Shown here: piece after piece, positions 1-6,809 of the stretch
Position numbering within the stretch: position 1 is the first letter of the stretch
Layout: the number at the start of each line of letters is the position of its first letter
Assembly (NCBI GenBank): GCA_051883455.1
Contig: JBJETT010000009.1
Coordinates: 1-64,000, forward strand
Length of the DNA stretch: 64,000 nucleotides
DNA from: HGM11368 sp051883455
GTDB taxonomy: Bacteria; Bacillota; Clostridia; Christensenellales; UBA3700
Reading direction: 5' to 3'
The notes under the pieces: generated by a model
Seen by the model: the letters and a program-made list of their open reading frames with translations, nothing else
Told to the model about the DNA's origin: nothing
Database searches by the model: none
Made by a program: the position numbers and the translations under genes

Positions 1-1
1 C

Positions 2-109
2 CCCTCTCAAAAAAGCGTCCAAATCACCCTAAAAGACGTGGACGACAAGGTGGAGTTTTGTTCTTCGATTATAGCCAAGGCTATAGTTAGGGCATTGCAA
101 AAATCGTGA
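2..109 (+). CDS. C-terminal end of an unknown gene, cut by the left edge
   Basis: An open frame without a start enters from the left edge and stops with TGA at 107-109, giving about 35 residues ending in IVRALQKS. The composition (KDVDDKVEF, then a hydrophobic/basic helix) looks coding. I do not recognise the family, and too little is present to name it. It runs toward the minus-strand WG-repeat gene, so the two converge. Confidence 0.45.
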   Translation, partial: PSQKSVQITLKDVDDKVEFCSSIIAKAIVRALQKS

Positions 110-162
110 CACGTATCGACTTTTTTGCGTTTTTTATTTGTCTTTTCTTGGACTATCACATC

Positions 163-188
163 AAAAAAGGAAGCCTCTCGACTTCCTT
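163..188 (-). terminator. intrinsic terminator of the WG-repeat gene
   Basis: Read on the minus strand, a 7-bp stem (AAGGAAG / CTTCCTT) is followed by a T tract, 73 bp beyond the stop codon at 261. It is the likely end of the WG-repeat transcript. Confidence 0.65.
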
Positions 189-260
189 TATATGCGGAGA
201 ATAATATGGCAAAGGCATCGCCTTGCTCTACAATATATTCCCAAGCTCTCAGCTTGGTGA

Positions 261-1184
261 CTATCTCCAGAAGACGTCGCCGTCTTTACTCAACACGCCC
301 CACCTACTGTTTTGCATAACGATTGCTTTGCCGTCTGCAAAAGGCGTTGCTATGTCGTATATAGGCTTGATGACCCATTCTCCTCTAGCGTCTATATATC
401 CGCTCTTTTCGCCTAAGGTGACGCTTGCCAAGCCCTCGCTAAAACTCGTTGCGCAGTCGTATTGGCACTCTATTACCCATTCGCCTTGTGCGTTGATATA
501 GCCGAGTTTTTCGTTCTTTTCTACGCATGCCAAGCCTTCGCTAAACTGAAATGCCTCGTCGAAAGTAGGTTGAATGAGCACGTTGCCCTTCCAATCCTTA
601 TATCCCCACTTGCCCTTACGACAAAACTTGACTATACTGTCGGGCGTAAGTTGTTGCTTGACGGGTGGCTGGGAGACCGGGCGAGTGCGTTTGCCCATAA
701 GTATCTCGTTGATAGTCATACCCGCGTACATTTTGGATATGCTGTCGTTGAGAGCCTTGTTGCTCTCCATTGCTTTGCTGAGTTTTTTGTTGGCGTTGGC
801 TCTTGCTTGATTGCCGTTTTTGGTTTGTTCGCCCCTCTCTTGGACGTTGCCTCTTGGCTGGTTGGAGTTATTCTTTGGCGCTTCTCCCTTGCCCTCTTGG
901 TCGTCTTCTCTATAATCTACACCCAAAGGTTTGATTTTGCTAAGGATTTCCATGCACTGCTTTTTGCCGATATTTTGAATGCGATACATATCGCGCATTC
1001 TTCTAACGGCAATATCTCTCACGCACGCAATTCCGCCCTTTTTCAAAGCGCCGAGGGTGTTTTCGCTAAGACCAAGCTCGTCTATACTCTTGCTGAGAGC
1101 CTCAACGCTACCCTTAGGCTGATAGTCGTCCTTGACTGCGCCGTTGTTTTTGTTAAATTTTTTGTTTCTATTGAACTTTCTCAT
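261..1184 (-). CDS. RNA polymerase alpha-CTD-like domain fused to WG repeats
   Basis: The protein has 307 residues. Residues 29-90 resemble the C-terminal helix-hairpin-helix domain of the RNA polymerase alpha subunit (SIDELGLS, ALKKGGI, NIGKKQ), as seen in this window's own rpoA. A charged linker rich in Asn/Gln/Lys follows. Three 34-residue WG repeats begin at residues 192, 226 and 260 (KWGYKDWKG, KLGYINAQG, KSGYIDARG), with a short fourth at 294. WG repeats usually form beta-propeller-like interaction surfaces. The alpha-CTD residues that contact UP-element DNA are not kept: the positions of R263 and N266 in rpoA are N42 and G45 here. No signal peptide is seen, so it is probably cytoplasmic. 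The ATG at 1184 is chosen because a promoter ends 7 nt before it; an upstream in-frame ATG at 1286 would lie beyond that promoter. The function is unknown, and protein-protein interaction is likely. Confidence 0.8.
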   Translation of the reverse strand: MRKFNRNKKFNKNNGAVKDDYQPKGSVEALSKSIDELGLSENTLGALKKGGIACVRDIAVRRMRDMYRIQNIGKKQCMEILSKIKPLGVDYREDDQEGKGEAPKNNSNQPRGNVQERGEQTKNGNQARANANKKLSKAMESNKALNDSISKMYAGMTINEILMGKRTRPVSQPPVKQQLTPDSIVKFCRKGKWGYKDWKGNVLIQPTFDEAFQFSEGLACVEKNEKLGYINAQGEWVIECQYDCATSFSEGLASVTLGEKSGYIDARGEWVIKPIYDIATPFADGKAIVMQNSRWGVLSKDGDVFWR

Positions 1185-1191
1185 ATTGCAT

Positions 1192-1220
1192 ATTCTATCA
1201 TATTTCCAAAAATTTATCAA
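1192..1220 (-). promoter_or_regulatory. promoter of the WG-repeat gene, leaderless geometry
   Basis: Minus strand: TTGATA (1220-1215), a 17-bp spacer, then TAGAAT (1197-1192) with an upstream TG (extended -10). Only 7 nt separate the -10 box from the ATG at 1184, so the transcript should start at or next to the start codon. Confidence 0.6.
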
Positions 1221-1238
1221 TCTACTTTTTATTATAAA

Positions 1239-1267
1239 TTGTATTTTCTTCAATAGTATGATATAAT
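1239..1267 (+). promoter_or_regulatory. promoter of the exported SH3-like protein gene, leaderless geometry
   Basis: TTGTAT, a 17-bp spacer, then TATAAT. The -10 box ends at 1267 and the ATG is at 1275, so the predicted start point is almost on the A of ATG. No Shine-Dalgarno sequence precedes the gene. It lies back to back with the promoter of the WG-repeat gene. Confidence 0.65.
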
Positions 1268-1274
1268 TTGTGCT

Positions 1275-2996
1275 ATGAGCAAGCAATTCAAGTTTTCTAC
1301 GATAATAATGGCTACGATAGCAGTGCTTTTGAGCGTAATGCTAATAGGCGTATTTTGCTCCGCCGATTTTGCCTCAGCCGAAAATAGAAACGTCAAGATA
1401 GAGCTTACTGCCGACTCGGTATTCGACACCGACGGCAACCTCTTGGCGTACACGTCGGCTACTGCTCTATCCGTTGCTCAAAACGACGTCGTGTACACTT
1501 GCGCTACTCCGCTGTCCGCTCCTGCCAAGCAGGTGACGATAGTAGGTGGATATATTGCCGTACTCACCACCGACGGAGTTCTTTCGGGATATAGCCTTTC
1601 GGGAGGGGTTTTGTCCAAAAGCACGGCTTTTGACGACAAGGTGTCCTCGTTAAATTCCTATAACGGCACAGTACTTGATGTTTGTTTCAGCAACAATATT
1701 TTATTTGTAATGACCGCAGGCAAGGTTTGGCAATACGCTTTCGTAGGTAATGCTATTACTTCCACCTTTGCATACAATATTTCCAACTCGTTTAATTTTG
1801 ACGATTTTACCGTTATTGGCACTGTTATGTATGCAATAAAGGGACAAAAACTATATCGCATTCCCGAAGGAGAATTTACCTCCCTTCCAACGCCGATTGC
1901 AAGTGATTATCTCTTCAATTCGATAGATAGCCACGGCGATAATCTCTATCTCAACACCGACACCAAGATTGTCAAATACGACGTCACTGACGGTACTTTT
2001 ACCCAACTCGGCGACACTCCCGACAAAGATGGCAAGGTAGCATACGTGGGGCAGGGCGGCAAAGACAATCTATTCGTAGGTTGCTCCGCAGACGCTTCGA
2101 TTAAACAATACGTCATAGTCGGCGATCAAATCAACTACGTCAATAGCTTTGACAACACTATCTACTCACACCCAACCGTCGCCGATATCGTCAAGGTTGC
2201 CATAGCAGGCGAGTCTATTACGGCTTACGTTTCGCCTCGCACTCTCATCTCCGTCAGAGATTTTGCGATTGGCGACAAGCTCCTAATACTTAGCGAAAAA
2301 GACGGATATTATTACGTAACCGACGGCATCGTAAGACGAGATTCTTCCAACAGCAAGCCTTACGTCAACTATGGCTACGTTGCCAAGAGCGCGACTTTGA
2401 CGATAACCGAGTCCAAGACGGCTACCAAGTTCGGCTCGCACGTCAGCGTATTGCACCCCAACACGCCGATATACGCCTTGCCTTACGACACGGCGAATAT
2501 TATCACCCGCAAGGCAATTACCGACCGCCTAGCGGTAGTCAACTGTTTGTCGGTAGGTGGCGGTCAAGACTTGTGGGGTTGGTACACCGTCAACTACATG
2601 CAAGACGGCACTATCGTTACGGGATACGTCAAATCCACCGACATAGCACCTTATACCTCTCTTACCGCGCCTGCCGTCAAGAAGAGCGTCAAAATCAAGG
2701 CCGACAAATTCGGCGACGTGGTGACGATATATAGTTTACCCGACGCCCAAAGTCCAAAAGTCGTAGAGCTCGTGGACGGCAAAAGCGTTTTACTCTTGCA
2801 GACTTACGACCCGACGTCTACGTGGACGACAGTACAATACGGCGACGAGGTAGGTTACGTCTACACCGCCAATATCCAAATAGACGGCTTGACCAACGTG
2901 CAAATATTCATCATCGTAGCCGTATCTTTGGTTGTCGTGGCAACGGCTACGATACTCGCTATCGTGCTCATCAAAAAACGACAAAACAAATACTAA
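1275..2996 (+). CDS. exported membrane-anchored protein with SH3-like repeats
   Basis: This is a 573-residue type I membrane protein. An N-terminal hydrophobic segment (residues 8-33) ending in a plausible FASAEN cleavage site acts as a signal peptide. Residues 35-300 contain blade-like strands (GGYIAVLTTDGVL, NLYLNTDTKIVKYD) that suggest a beta-propeller. From about 300 to 535 there are repeated SH3-like segments (KLLILSEKDGYYYV, LWGWYTVNYMQDGTI, WTTVQYGDEVGYV). One membrane helix (about 543-567) precedes a basic tail KKRQNKY. The bulk should lie outside the cell, perhaps contacting wall material; that role is inferred. The start has no ribosome site and sits 7 nt after a consensus -10 box. 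The gene is 24 bp upstream of leuC and no promoter was found between them, so it may be co-transcribed with the leucine genes. Confidence 0.75.
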   Translation: MSKQFKFSTIIMATIAVLLSVMLIGVFCSADFASAENRNVKIELTADSVFDTDGNLLAYTSATALSVAQNDVVYTCATPLSAPAKQVTIVGGYIAVLTTDGVLSGYSLSGGVLSKSTAFDDKVSSLNSYNGTVLDVCFSNNILFVMTAGKVWQYAFVGNAITSTFAYNISNSFNFDDFTVIGTVMYAIKGQKLYRIPEGEFTSLPTPIASDYLFNSIDSHGDNLYLNTDTKIVKYDVTDGTFTQLGDTPDKDGKVAYVGQGGKDNLFVGCSADASIKQYVIVGDQINYVNSFDNTIYSHPTVADIVKVAIAGESITAYVSPRTLISVRDFAIGDKLLILSEKDGYYYVTDGIVRRDSSNSKPYVNYGYVAKSATLTITESKTATKFGSHVSVLHPNTPIYALPYDTANIITRKAITDRLAVVNCLSVGGGQDLWGWYTVNYMQDGTIVTGYVKSTDIAPYTSLTAPAVKKSVKIKADKFGDVVTIYSLPDAQSPKVVELVDGKSVLLLQTYDPTSTWTTVQYGDEVGYVYTANIQIDGLTNVQIFIIVAVSLVVVATATILAIVLIKKRQNKY

Positions 2997-3020
2997 ACAA
3001 TATATTAGGTAGGATAAAAT

Positions 3021-4304
3021 ATGAAACTTACAATGACGCAGCAAATTCTTGCCCGCAAACTAGGGCTGGATAACAGCCAAGCGGAGCAACAGCTCAAAGC
3101 CGGCTCGCTCATACTCGTAGACGTTGACACTGCTCTCTCCAACGACGTAACCGCCCCCGTTGCGGTAGACGTATTCAACAAAAGCGGTTGCAGTCTTTGC
3201 AACGCCGATTGCGTGACCTTCGTTATGGACCACTTTACCCCTAACAGAGATATCAAGACGGCAGAGCTTTGCAAGACGGTTAGAGAATTTTCTAAGCAAC
3301 ACGGCGTCAAAAACTTCTTTGACGTAGGCGAAATGGGTATCGAGCACGCTCTCCTCCCTGAAAAAGGCATTGCTAAGCCTTGGAACGTGATTATCGGAGC
3401 CGACAGCCACACTTGCACCTACGGAGCATTGGGAGCATTCTCTACGGGCGTAGGAAGCACCGACATAGCCGCAATTATGATGAGTGGCAAGGTATGGCTC
3501 AAAGTGCCAAGCGCAATCAAATTCAACCTCAAGGGCAAGCCAAGCCCATATATATCGGGCAAGGACGTAATTCTTTACATAATAGGACTTATCGGCGTGG
3601 ACGGAGCTCTCTATCGCTCTATCGAGTTTGACGGCGAAGGCGTCAACTATATGAGCATGGACGACAGATTTACTATATGCAATATGGCTATCGAGTGCGG
3701 CGCCAAGAACGGCATCTTCCCGATAGACGACAAGACCAACGAATATACCAAAGTCAGCTGCGATGCCACCTTTGACGCTCTCTCTTGCGGAGACGACGAT
3801 GCTTACGAGAAGGTTATCGATATTGATTTGTCGGCTATCAAGCCTATCGTCAGCTTCCCTCACCTACCTTCCAACACCAAGTGGGTCGAGGACGTCAAGG
3901 AAGATATCAAGGTTGACCAAGTCATCATCGGCTCTTGCACCAACGGCAGACTCAGCGACCTCAAGTCGGCGGCAGAAGTGCTCAAAGGACGTAAGGTAGC
4001 CAAGGGCGTAAGGACGATAATTATCCCGGGCACCAACAAGATATATCTCCAAGCCCTCAAGGCAGGCTATATCGAGACCTTTATCCAAGGCGGCGCAATC
4101 GTGTCCACCCCTACTTGCGGACCATGCCTCGGCGGACACATGGGCATACTTGCTAGCGGCGAAGTTGCCGTCACCACCACCAACCGCAACTTTATAGGTA
4201 GAATGGGCGCCAAGGACAGCTATATCTATCTTGCTTCGCCTGCCACGGCTATGGCAAGCGCAATCGCAGGCAAACTTGCTAGCGCACAACAATTGGAGGA
4301 TTGA
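3021..4304 (+). CDS. leuC: 3-isopropylmalate dehydratase, large subunit
   Basis: This 427-residue aconitase-family subunit catalyses isomerisation of 2- to 3-isopropylmalate in leucine synthesis, together with the LeuD subunit encoded next door. The 4Fe-4S ligands are visible as C306 (GSCTNG), C366 and C369 (CGPCLGG). The active-site region GADSHTCTYGALG lies at 126-138. Its length fits the short LeuC type of Clostridia and archaea rather than the longer proteobacterial form. The ATG is preceded by a TAGGTAGG ribosome site. The order leuC-leuD-leuB is intact; leuA is not in this window. Homoaconitase is an alternative, but leuB nearby makes leucine synthesis more likely. Confidence 0.93.
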   Translation: MKLTMTQQILARKLGLDNSQAEQQLKAGSLILVDVDTALSNDVTAPVAVDVFNKSGCSLCNADCVTFVMDHFTPNRDIKTAELCKTVREFSKQHGVKNFFDVGEMGIEHALLPEKGIAKPWNVIIGADSHTCTYGALGAFSTGVGSTDIAAIMMSGKVWLKVPSAIKFNLKGKPSPYISGKDVILYIIGLIGVDGALYRSIEFDGEGVNYMSMDDRFTICNMAIECGAKNGIFPIDDKTNEYTKVSCDATFDALSCGDDDAYEKVIDIDLSAIKPIVSFPHLPSNTKWVEDVKEDIKVDQVIIGSCTNGRLSDLKSAAEVLKGRKVAKGVRTIIIPGTNKIYLQALKAGYIETFIQGGAIVSTPTCGPCLGGHMGILASGEVAVTTTNRNFIGRMGAKDSYIYLASPATAMASAIAGKLASAQQLED

Positions 4305-4306
4305 TT

Positions 4307-4795
4307 ATGATACAAGGAAAAGTTTTTAAATTTGGCGACGATATCGACACCGACGTAATTATCCCTGCCACCTACCTCAACACTCACGATGCCAAAGAAC
4401 TTGCCAAGCATTGTATGGAATACACCAATCCCGAATTTTACGGACAAGTAAAGCAAGGCGATATCATGGTCGCAGGTAGAAACTTCGGCTGTGGCTCATC
4501 GAGAGAGCACGCTCCTATAGCAATCAAGGGTTGCGGCGTTTCTATCGTAATTGCCAAGTCGTTCGCGCGTATATTCTACCGCAACGCAATCAATATCGGA
4601 CTATATATCATCGAGTGCCCCGAGGCAGTTGACGGCATCAAGGAGGGCGACGAGGTCAGCGTGGACGTCGACACGGGCGTCATCACCAACGTCACCACAG
4701 GCAAGACCTATCAAGGACAAGCATTCCCTAAGTTTATCCAAAACATTATCGAATGTGGCGGACTCATCAACACTATCAAACAAAACAAACTGTAA
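4307..4795 (+). CDS. leuD: 3-isopropylmalate dehydratase, small subunit
   Basis: This is the small swivelling-domain partner of LeuC, 162 residues. It carries the family signature GRNFGCGSSREHAP, which binds substrate, and the downstream region IAKSFARIFYRNAINIG. The ATG at 4307 is preferred over a TTG at 4301, because GGAGGA at 4295-4300 is 6 nt before the ATG but touches the TTG. The gene starts 2 nt after the leuC stop, so translation is probably coupled. Confidence 0.93.
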   Translation: MIQGKVFKFGDDIDTDVIIPATYLNTHDAKELAKHCMEYTNPEFYGQVKQGDIMVAGRNFGCGSSREHAPIAIKGCGVSIVIAKSFARIFYRNAINIGLYIIECPEAVDGIKEGDEVSVDVDTGVITNVTTGKTYQGQAFPKFIQNIIECGGLINTIKQNKL

Positions 4796-4810
4796 AAAGG
4801 AGCAATACCT

Positions 4811-5875
4811 ATGTCAAAATTCAATATTGCCGTAATTCAAGGAGACGGAATCGGTCCCGAAGTGACCAATTCGGCAATGGCTGTTCTCACCAAAATCGGC
4901 GAACGCTACAATCACACCTTCAACTTTACGCCAAGCATTTGCGGCGGTTGCGCCTACGACAAATACGGCGAGCCACTTCCTAAGGAGAGCTTGGATATCT
5001 GCCTTAATAGCGACAGCGTTTTGCTAGGCGCGGTGGGCGGTCCACAATACGACTCACTACCATACGAGTCAAGACCCGAGCGCGCTCTCCTCGGTGTGAG
5101 AAAGGCAATGGGCTTGTACGCCAACCTAAGACCTGCCAAGATGTTCCCTGCTCTATCCAAGGTCTGCCCTCTCAAAAATCCTAAAGACATCGACCTACTC
5201 GTAGTTAGAGAGCTCATCGGCGGTATCTACTTTGGCGAAAAGGGCATTCGCAACGGCAAACTCGGCAGAGAGGGCTACGACGTAATGGCTTATAGCGAAA
5301 TGGAAGTAGAGAGAATAGGCAGAATTGCCTTCGAACTTGCTCAAAAACGCCGTGGCAAGGTGTCCAGCGTTGACAAAGCCAACGTTCTCTCCACCTCGGG
5401 CGTATGGAGAAAGATTATCCACGATATTCACGAGGACTACCCTGACGTAACCCTCGAAGACGTACTCGTAGACAATATGGCAATGCAACTCGTTAGAGAG
5501 CCAAGCCAATTCGACGTCATCGTAACGGGCAACCTCTTCGGCGACATTCTCTCCGACCTTGCGTCCCAATGCGTAGGCTCTATCGGCATACTTCCTTCGG
5601 CAAGTCTCGGCGACACCACTAGAGGCCTCTACGAGCCAATTCACGGCTCAGCACCTACCATTGTGGGCAAGAATATTGCCAACCCAATCGCCACCATTCT
5701 TTCGGCGGCTATGATGCTACGCTACGCCTTTGACCTCCAACAAGAGGGTGAAGCAATCGAAAAGGCAGTCGAGAAGACTCTCAACGATGGCGCAAGAACG
5801 GCAGACCTGCAAGAAGAAGGCTTGCCTGTCCTCGGCACCAGAGAGATTACGGAAGTCATCATCAAAAATATTTGA
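4811..5875 (+). CDS. leuB: 3-isopropylmalate dehydrogenase
   Basis: LeuB oxidatively decarboxylates 3-isopropylmalate with NAD+, giving 2-oxoisocaproate. The protein has 354 residues, typical for LeuB. Recognisable elements are the N-terminal IAVIQGDGIGPEV, the substrate-binding RPAKMFPALSKVCPLK region with the conserved arginines, the metal-site segment TGNLFGDILSDLASQ, and the cofactor segment ADLYEPIHGSAP-like stretch (GLYEPIHGSAPTIVGK). A good AAAAGGAG site precedes the ATG. It is the last gene of the leuCDB unit and is followed by a strong terminator. Confidence 0.95.
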   Translation: MSKFNIAVIQGDGIGPEVTNSAMAVLTKIGERYNHTFNFTPSICGGCAYDKYGEPLPKESLDICLNSDSVLLGAVGGPQYDSLPYESRPERALLGVRKAMGLYANLRPAKMFPALSKVCPLKNPKDIDLLVVRELIGGIYFGEKGIRNGKLGREGYDVMAYSEMEVERIGRIAFELAQKRRGKVSSVDKANVLSTSGVWRKIIHDIHEDYPDVTLEDVLVDNMAMQLVREPSQFDVIVTGNLFGDILSDLASQCVGSIGILPSASLGDTTRGLYEPIHGSAPTIVGKNIANPIATILSAAMMLRYAFDLQQEGEAIEKAVEKTLNDGARTADLQEEGLPVLGTREITEVIIKNI

Positions 5876-5903
5876 TTTCTTCGATACTTACCAATCCCAA
5901 CGT

Positions 5904-5939
5904 CAAAAAAGGAATTGCAATTCGCAATTCCTTTTTTTG
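5904..5939. terminator. bidirectional terminator between leuB and acpP
   Basis: A 9-bp stem (AGGAATTGC / GCAATTCCT) with a 5-nt loop is flanked by an A run on the left and T7 on the right. It can therefore end both leuB (plus) and acpP (minus), which converge here. Confidence 0.85.
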
Positions 5940-5978
5940 TCTTTTTTGTTTTAGATATTTACCTATCTATATTACTTA

Positions 5979-6206
5979 TTAGATATTCTCGTCAAGACTT
6001 CTCACAACGTCGCCGATAGTGTTGTAGTTGACTATCTCTTCGTCGCTGATTTCTACGCCGAACTCGTTTTCTACTTCCATAATAATCTCAACCACGTCCA
6101 AAGAGTCGGCGTTGAGGTCGTCCTTAAAAGAAGTTTCCATAGTCAAAGTAGACTTATCGAGGTTCATTACGTTAGCAATAATTTCTACCAATTTTTCAAA
6201 AGTCAT
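5979..6206 (-). CDS. acpP: acyl carrier protein
   Basis: This 75-residue acidic four-helix carrier holds growing fatty acids on a phosphopantetheine arm. The attachment serine lies in the canonical motif NADSLDVVEIIMEVE. CGGAGG precedes the ATG. The immediate neighbour upstream on the same strand is a phosphopantetheinyl transferase, the enzyme class that activates ACPs; the gap is 61 bp and holds acpP's own promoter. No fatty-acid synthase genes are nearby. Confidence 0.95.
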   Translation of the reverse strand: MTFEKLVEIIANVMNLDKSTLTMETSFKDDLNADSLDVVEIIMEVENEFGVEISDEEIVNYNTIGDVVRSLDENI

Positions 6207-6231
6207 TTTTCTATCCTCCGTTTTCTATTAT

Positions 6232-6260
6232 ATATTAGCATTTTTTTGGATTGTAGTCAA
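6232..6260 (-). promoter_or_regulatory. promoter of acpP
   Basis: Minus strand: TTGACT (6260-6255), a 17-bp spacer and TAATAT (6237-6232), giving a short leader that contains the CGGAGGAT ribosome site. It lies just downstream of the transferase stop codon. Confidence 0.55.
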
Positions 6261-6267
6261 CGCAAAT

Positions 6268-6687
6268 TTATAGCCCGACAATTTTCAATTCTCTATCCTC
6301 GCTACAAATGCTCAGCCAATACTTCCCGTCCACGTCGACAGTTTGCACCCTATCGTCGCCCTCAAAGTTCTCCACGATATCTCTCGTCAAACCTGTGCCC
6401 AGCATTTTGCCGTAGGCTTCCTTTTGCGTCCACAGCCTTATATCGCCCAATTTTGGTGAGATTTGACGGCTTTGGCTCTCTATATCGACGCCCACCCCTC
6501 TATCGCTCACAGCCAGCACGTAGACGCCCGCGGTATGGGATATGGACAAGTTGCAACCGTCGCTTATAGGTTTGCCTTGTTTGTCGTAACTCCAAACCAA
6601 CTCTTTGCCCACGTCTTTAGCATAGGCAATTTTGACTTTTTCTATTGCAGACTGTTTGTCGGCGTCCTTCACGATATACACTTTCAC
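6268..6687 (-). CDS. 4'-phosphopantetheinyl transferase, Sfp-like, short form
   Basis: It is predicted to transfer 4'-phosphopantetheine from CoA to the serine of carrier proteins such as the adjacent AcpP. Family motifs are present: NLSISHTAGVYVLAVS, then GVGVDIE (metal-binding Asp and Glu) and WTQKEAYGKMLG. With the GTG start at 6687 the protein is 139 residues, clearly shorter than the roughly 220 of Sfp, because most of the N-terminal half-domain is missing. The GTG is chosen because an extended -10 promoter ends 6 nt before it and no ribosome site exists; an in-frame ATG at 6795 lies upstream of the promoter. It could be a minimal but active enzyme, or one with relaxed activity. Confidence 0.8.
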   Translation of the reverse strand: MKVYIVKDADKQSAIEKVKIAYAKDVGKELVWSYDKQGKPISDGCNLSISHTAGVYVLAVSDRGVGVDIESQSRQISPKLGDIRLWTQKEAYGKMLGTGLTRDIVENFEGDDRVQTVDVDGKYWLSICSEDRELKIVGL

Positions 6688-6693
6688 AACGAT

Positions 6694-6722
6694 ATTATAA
6701 CACGCTAGGCTACAAAATTCAA
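6694..6722 (-). promoter_or_regulatory. promoter of the phosphopantetheinyl transferase gene, leaderless geometry
   Basis: Minus strand: TTGAAT (6722-6717), a 17-bp spacer and TATAAT (6699-6694), with TG one base before the -10. Six nt later comes the GTG at 6687. Confidence 0.65.
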
Positions 6723-6729
6723 TATATTG

Positions 6730-6759
6730 TTGAACTGCCCCCTCTTTGTGTGCTATAAT
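6730..6759 (+). promoter_or_regulatory. promoter of the GH95 gene
   Basis: TTGAAC, an 18-bp spacer and TATAAT with an extended TGC before it. The expected start near 6766 leaves a leader of about 44 nt containing AGAGG. It is arranged back to back with the transferase promoter, 8 bp apart. Confidence 0.65.
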
Positions 6760-6809
6760 TATTATATAATACGCAACGATTGGACTCGTTTGCACGACAG
6801 AGGTATATT

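Noticed and set aside
261..1286. Longer start (ATG 1286) for the WG-repeat gene
   Set aside because: The extra 34 residues are AT-derived and lie across the predicted promoter, with no ribosome site.
2997..3020. T-box or leucine attenuator before leuC
   Set aside because: Only 24 bp separate leuC from the upstream gene, leaving no space for a T-box.
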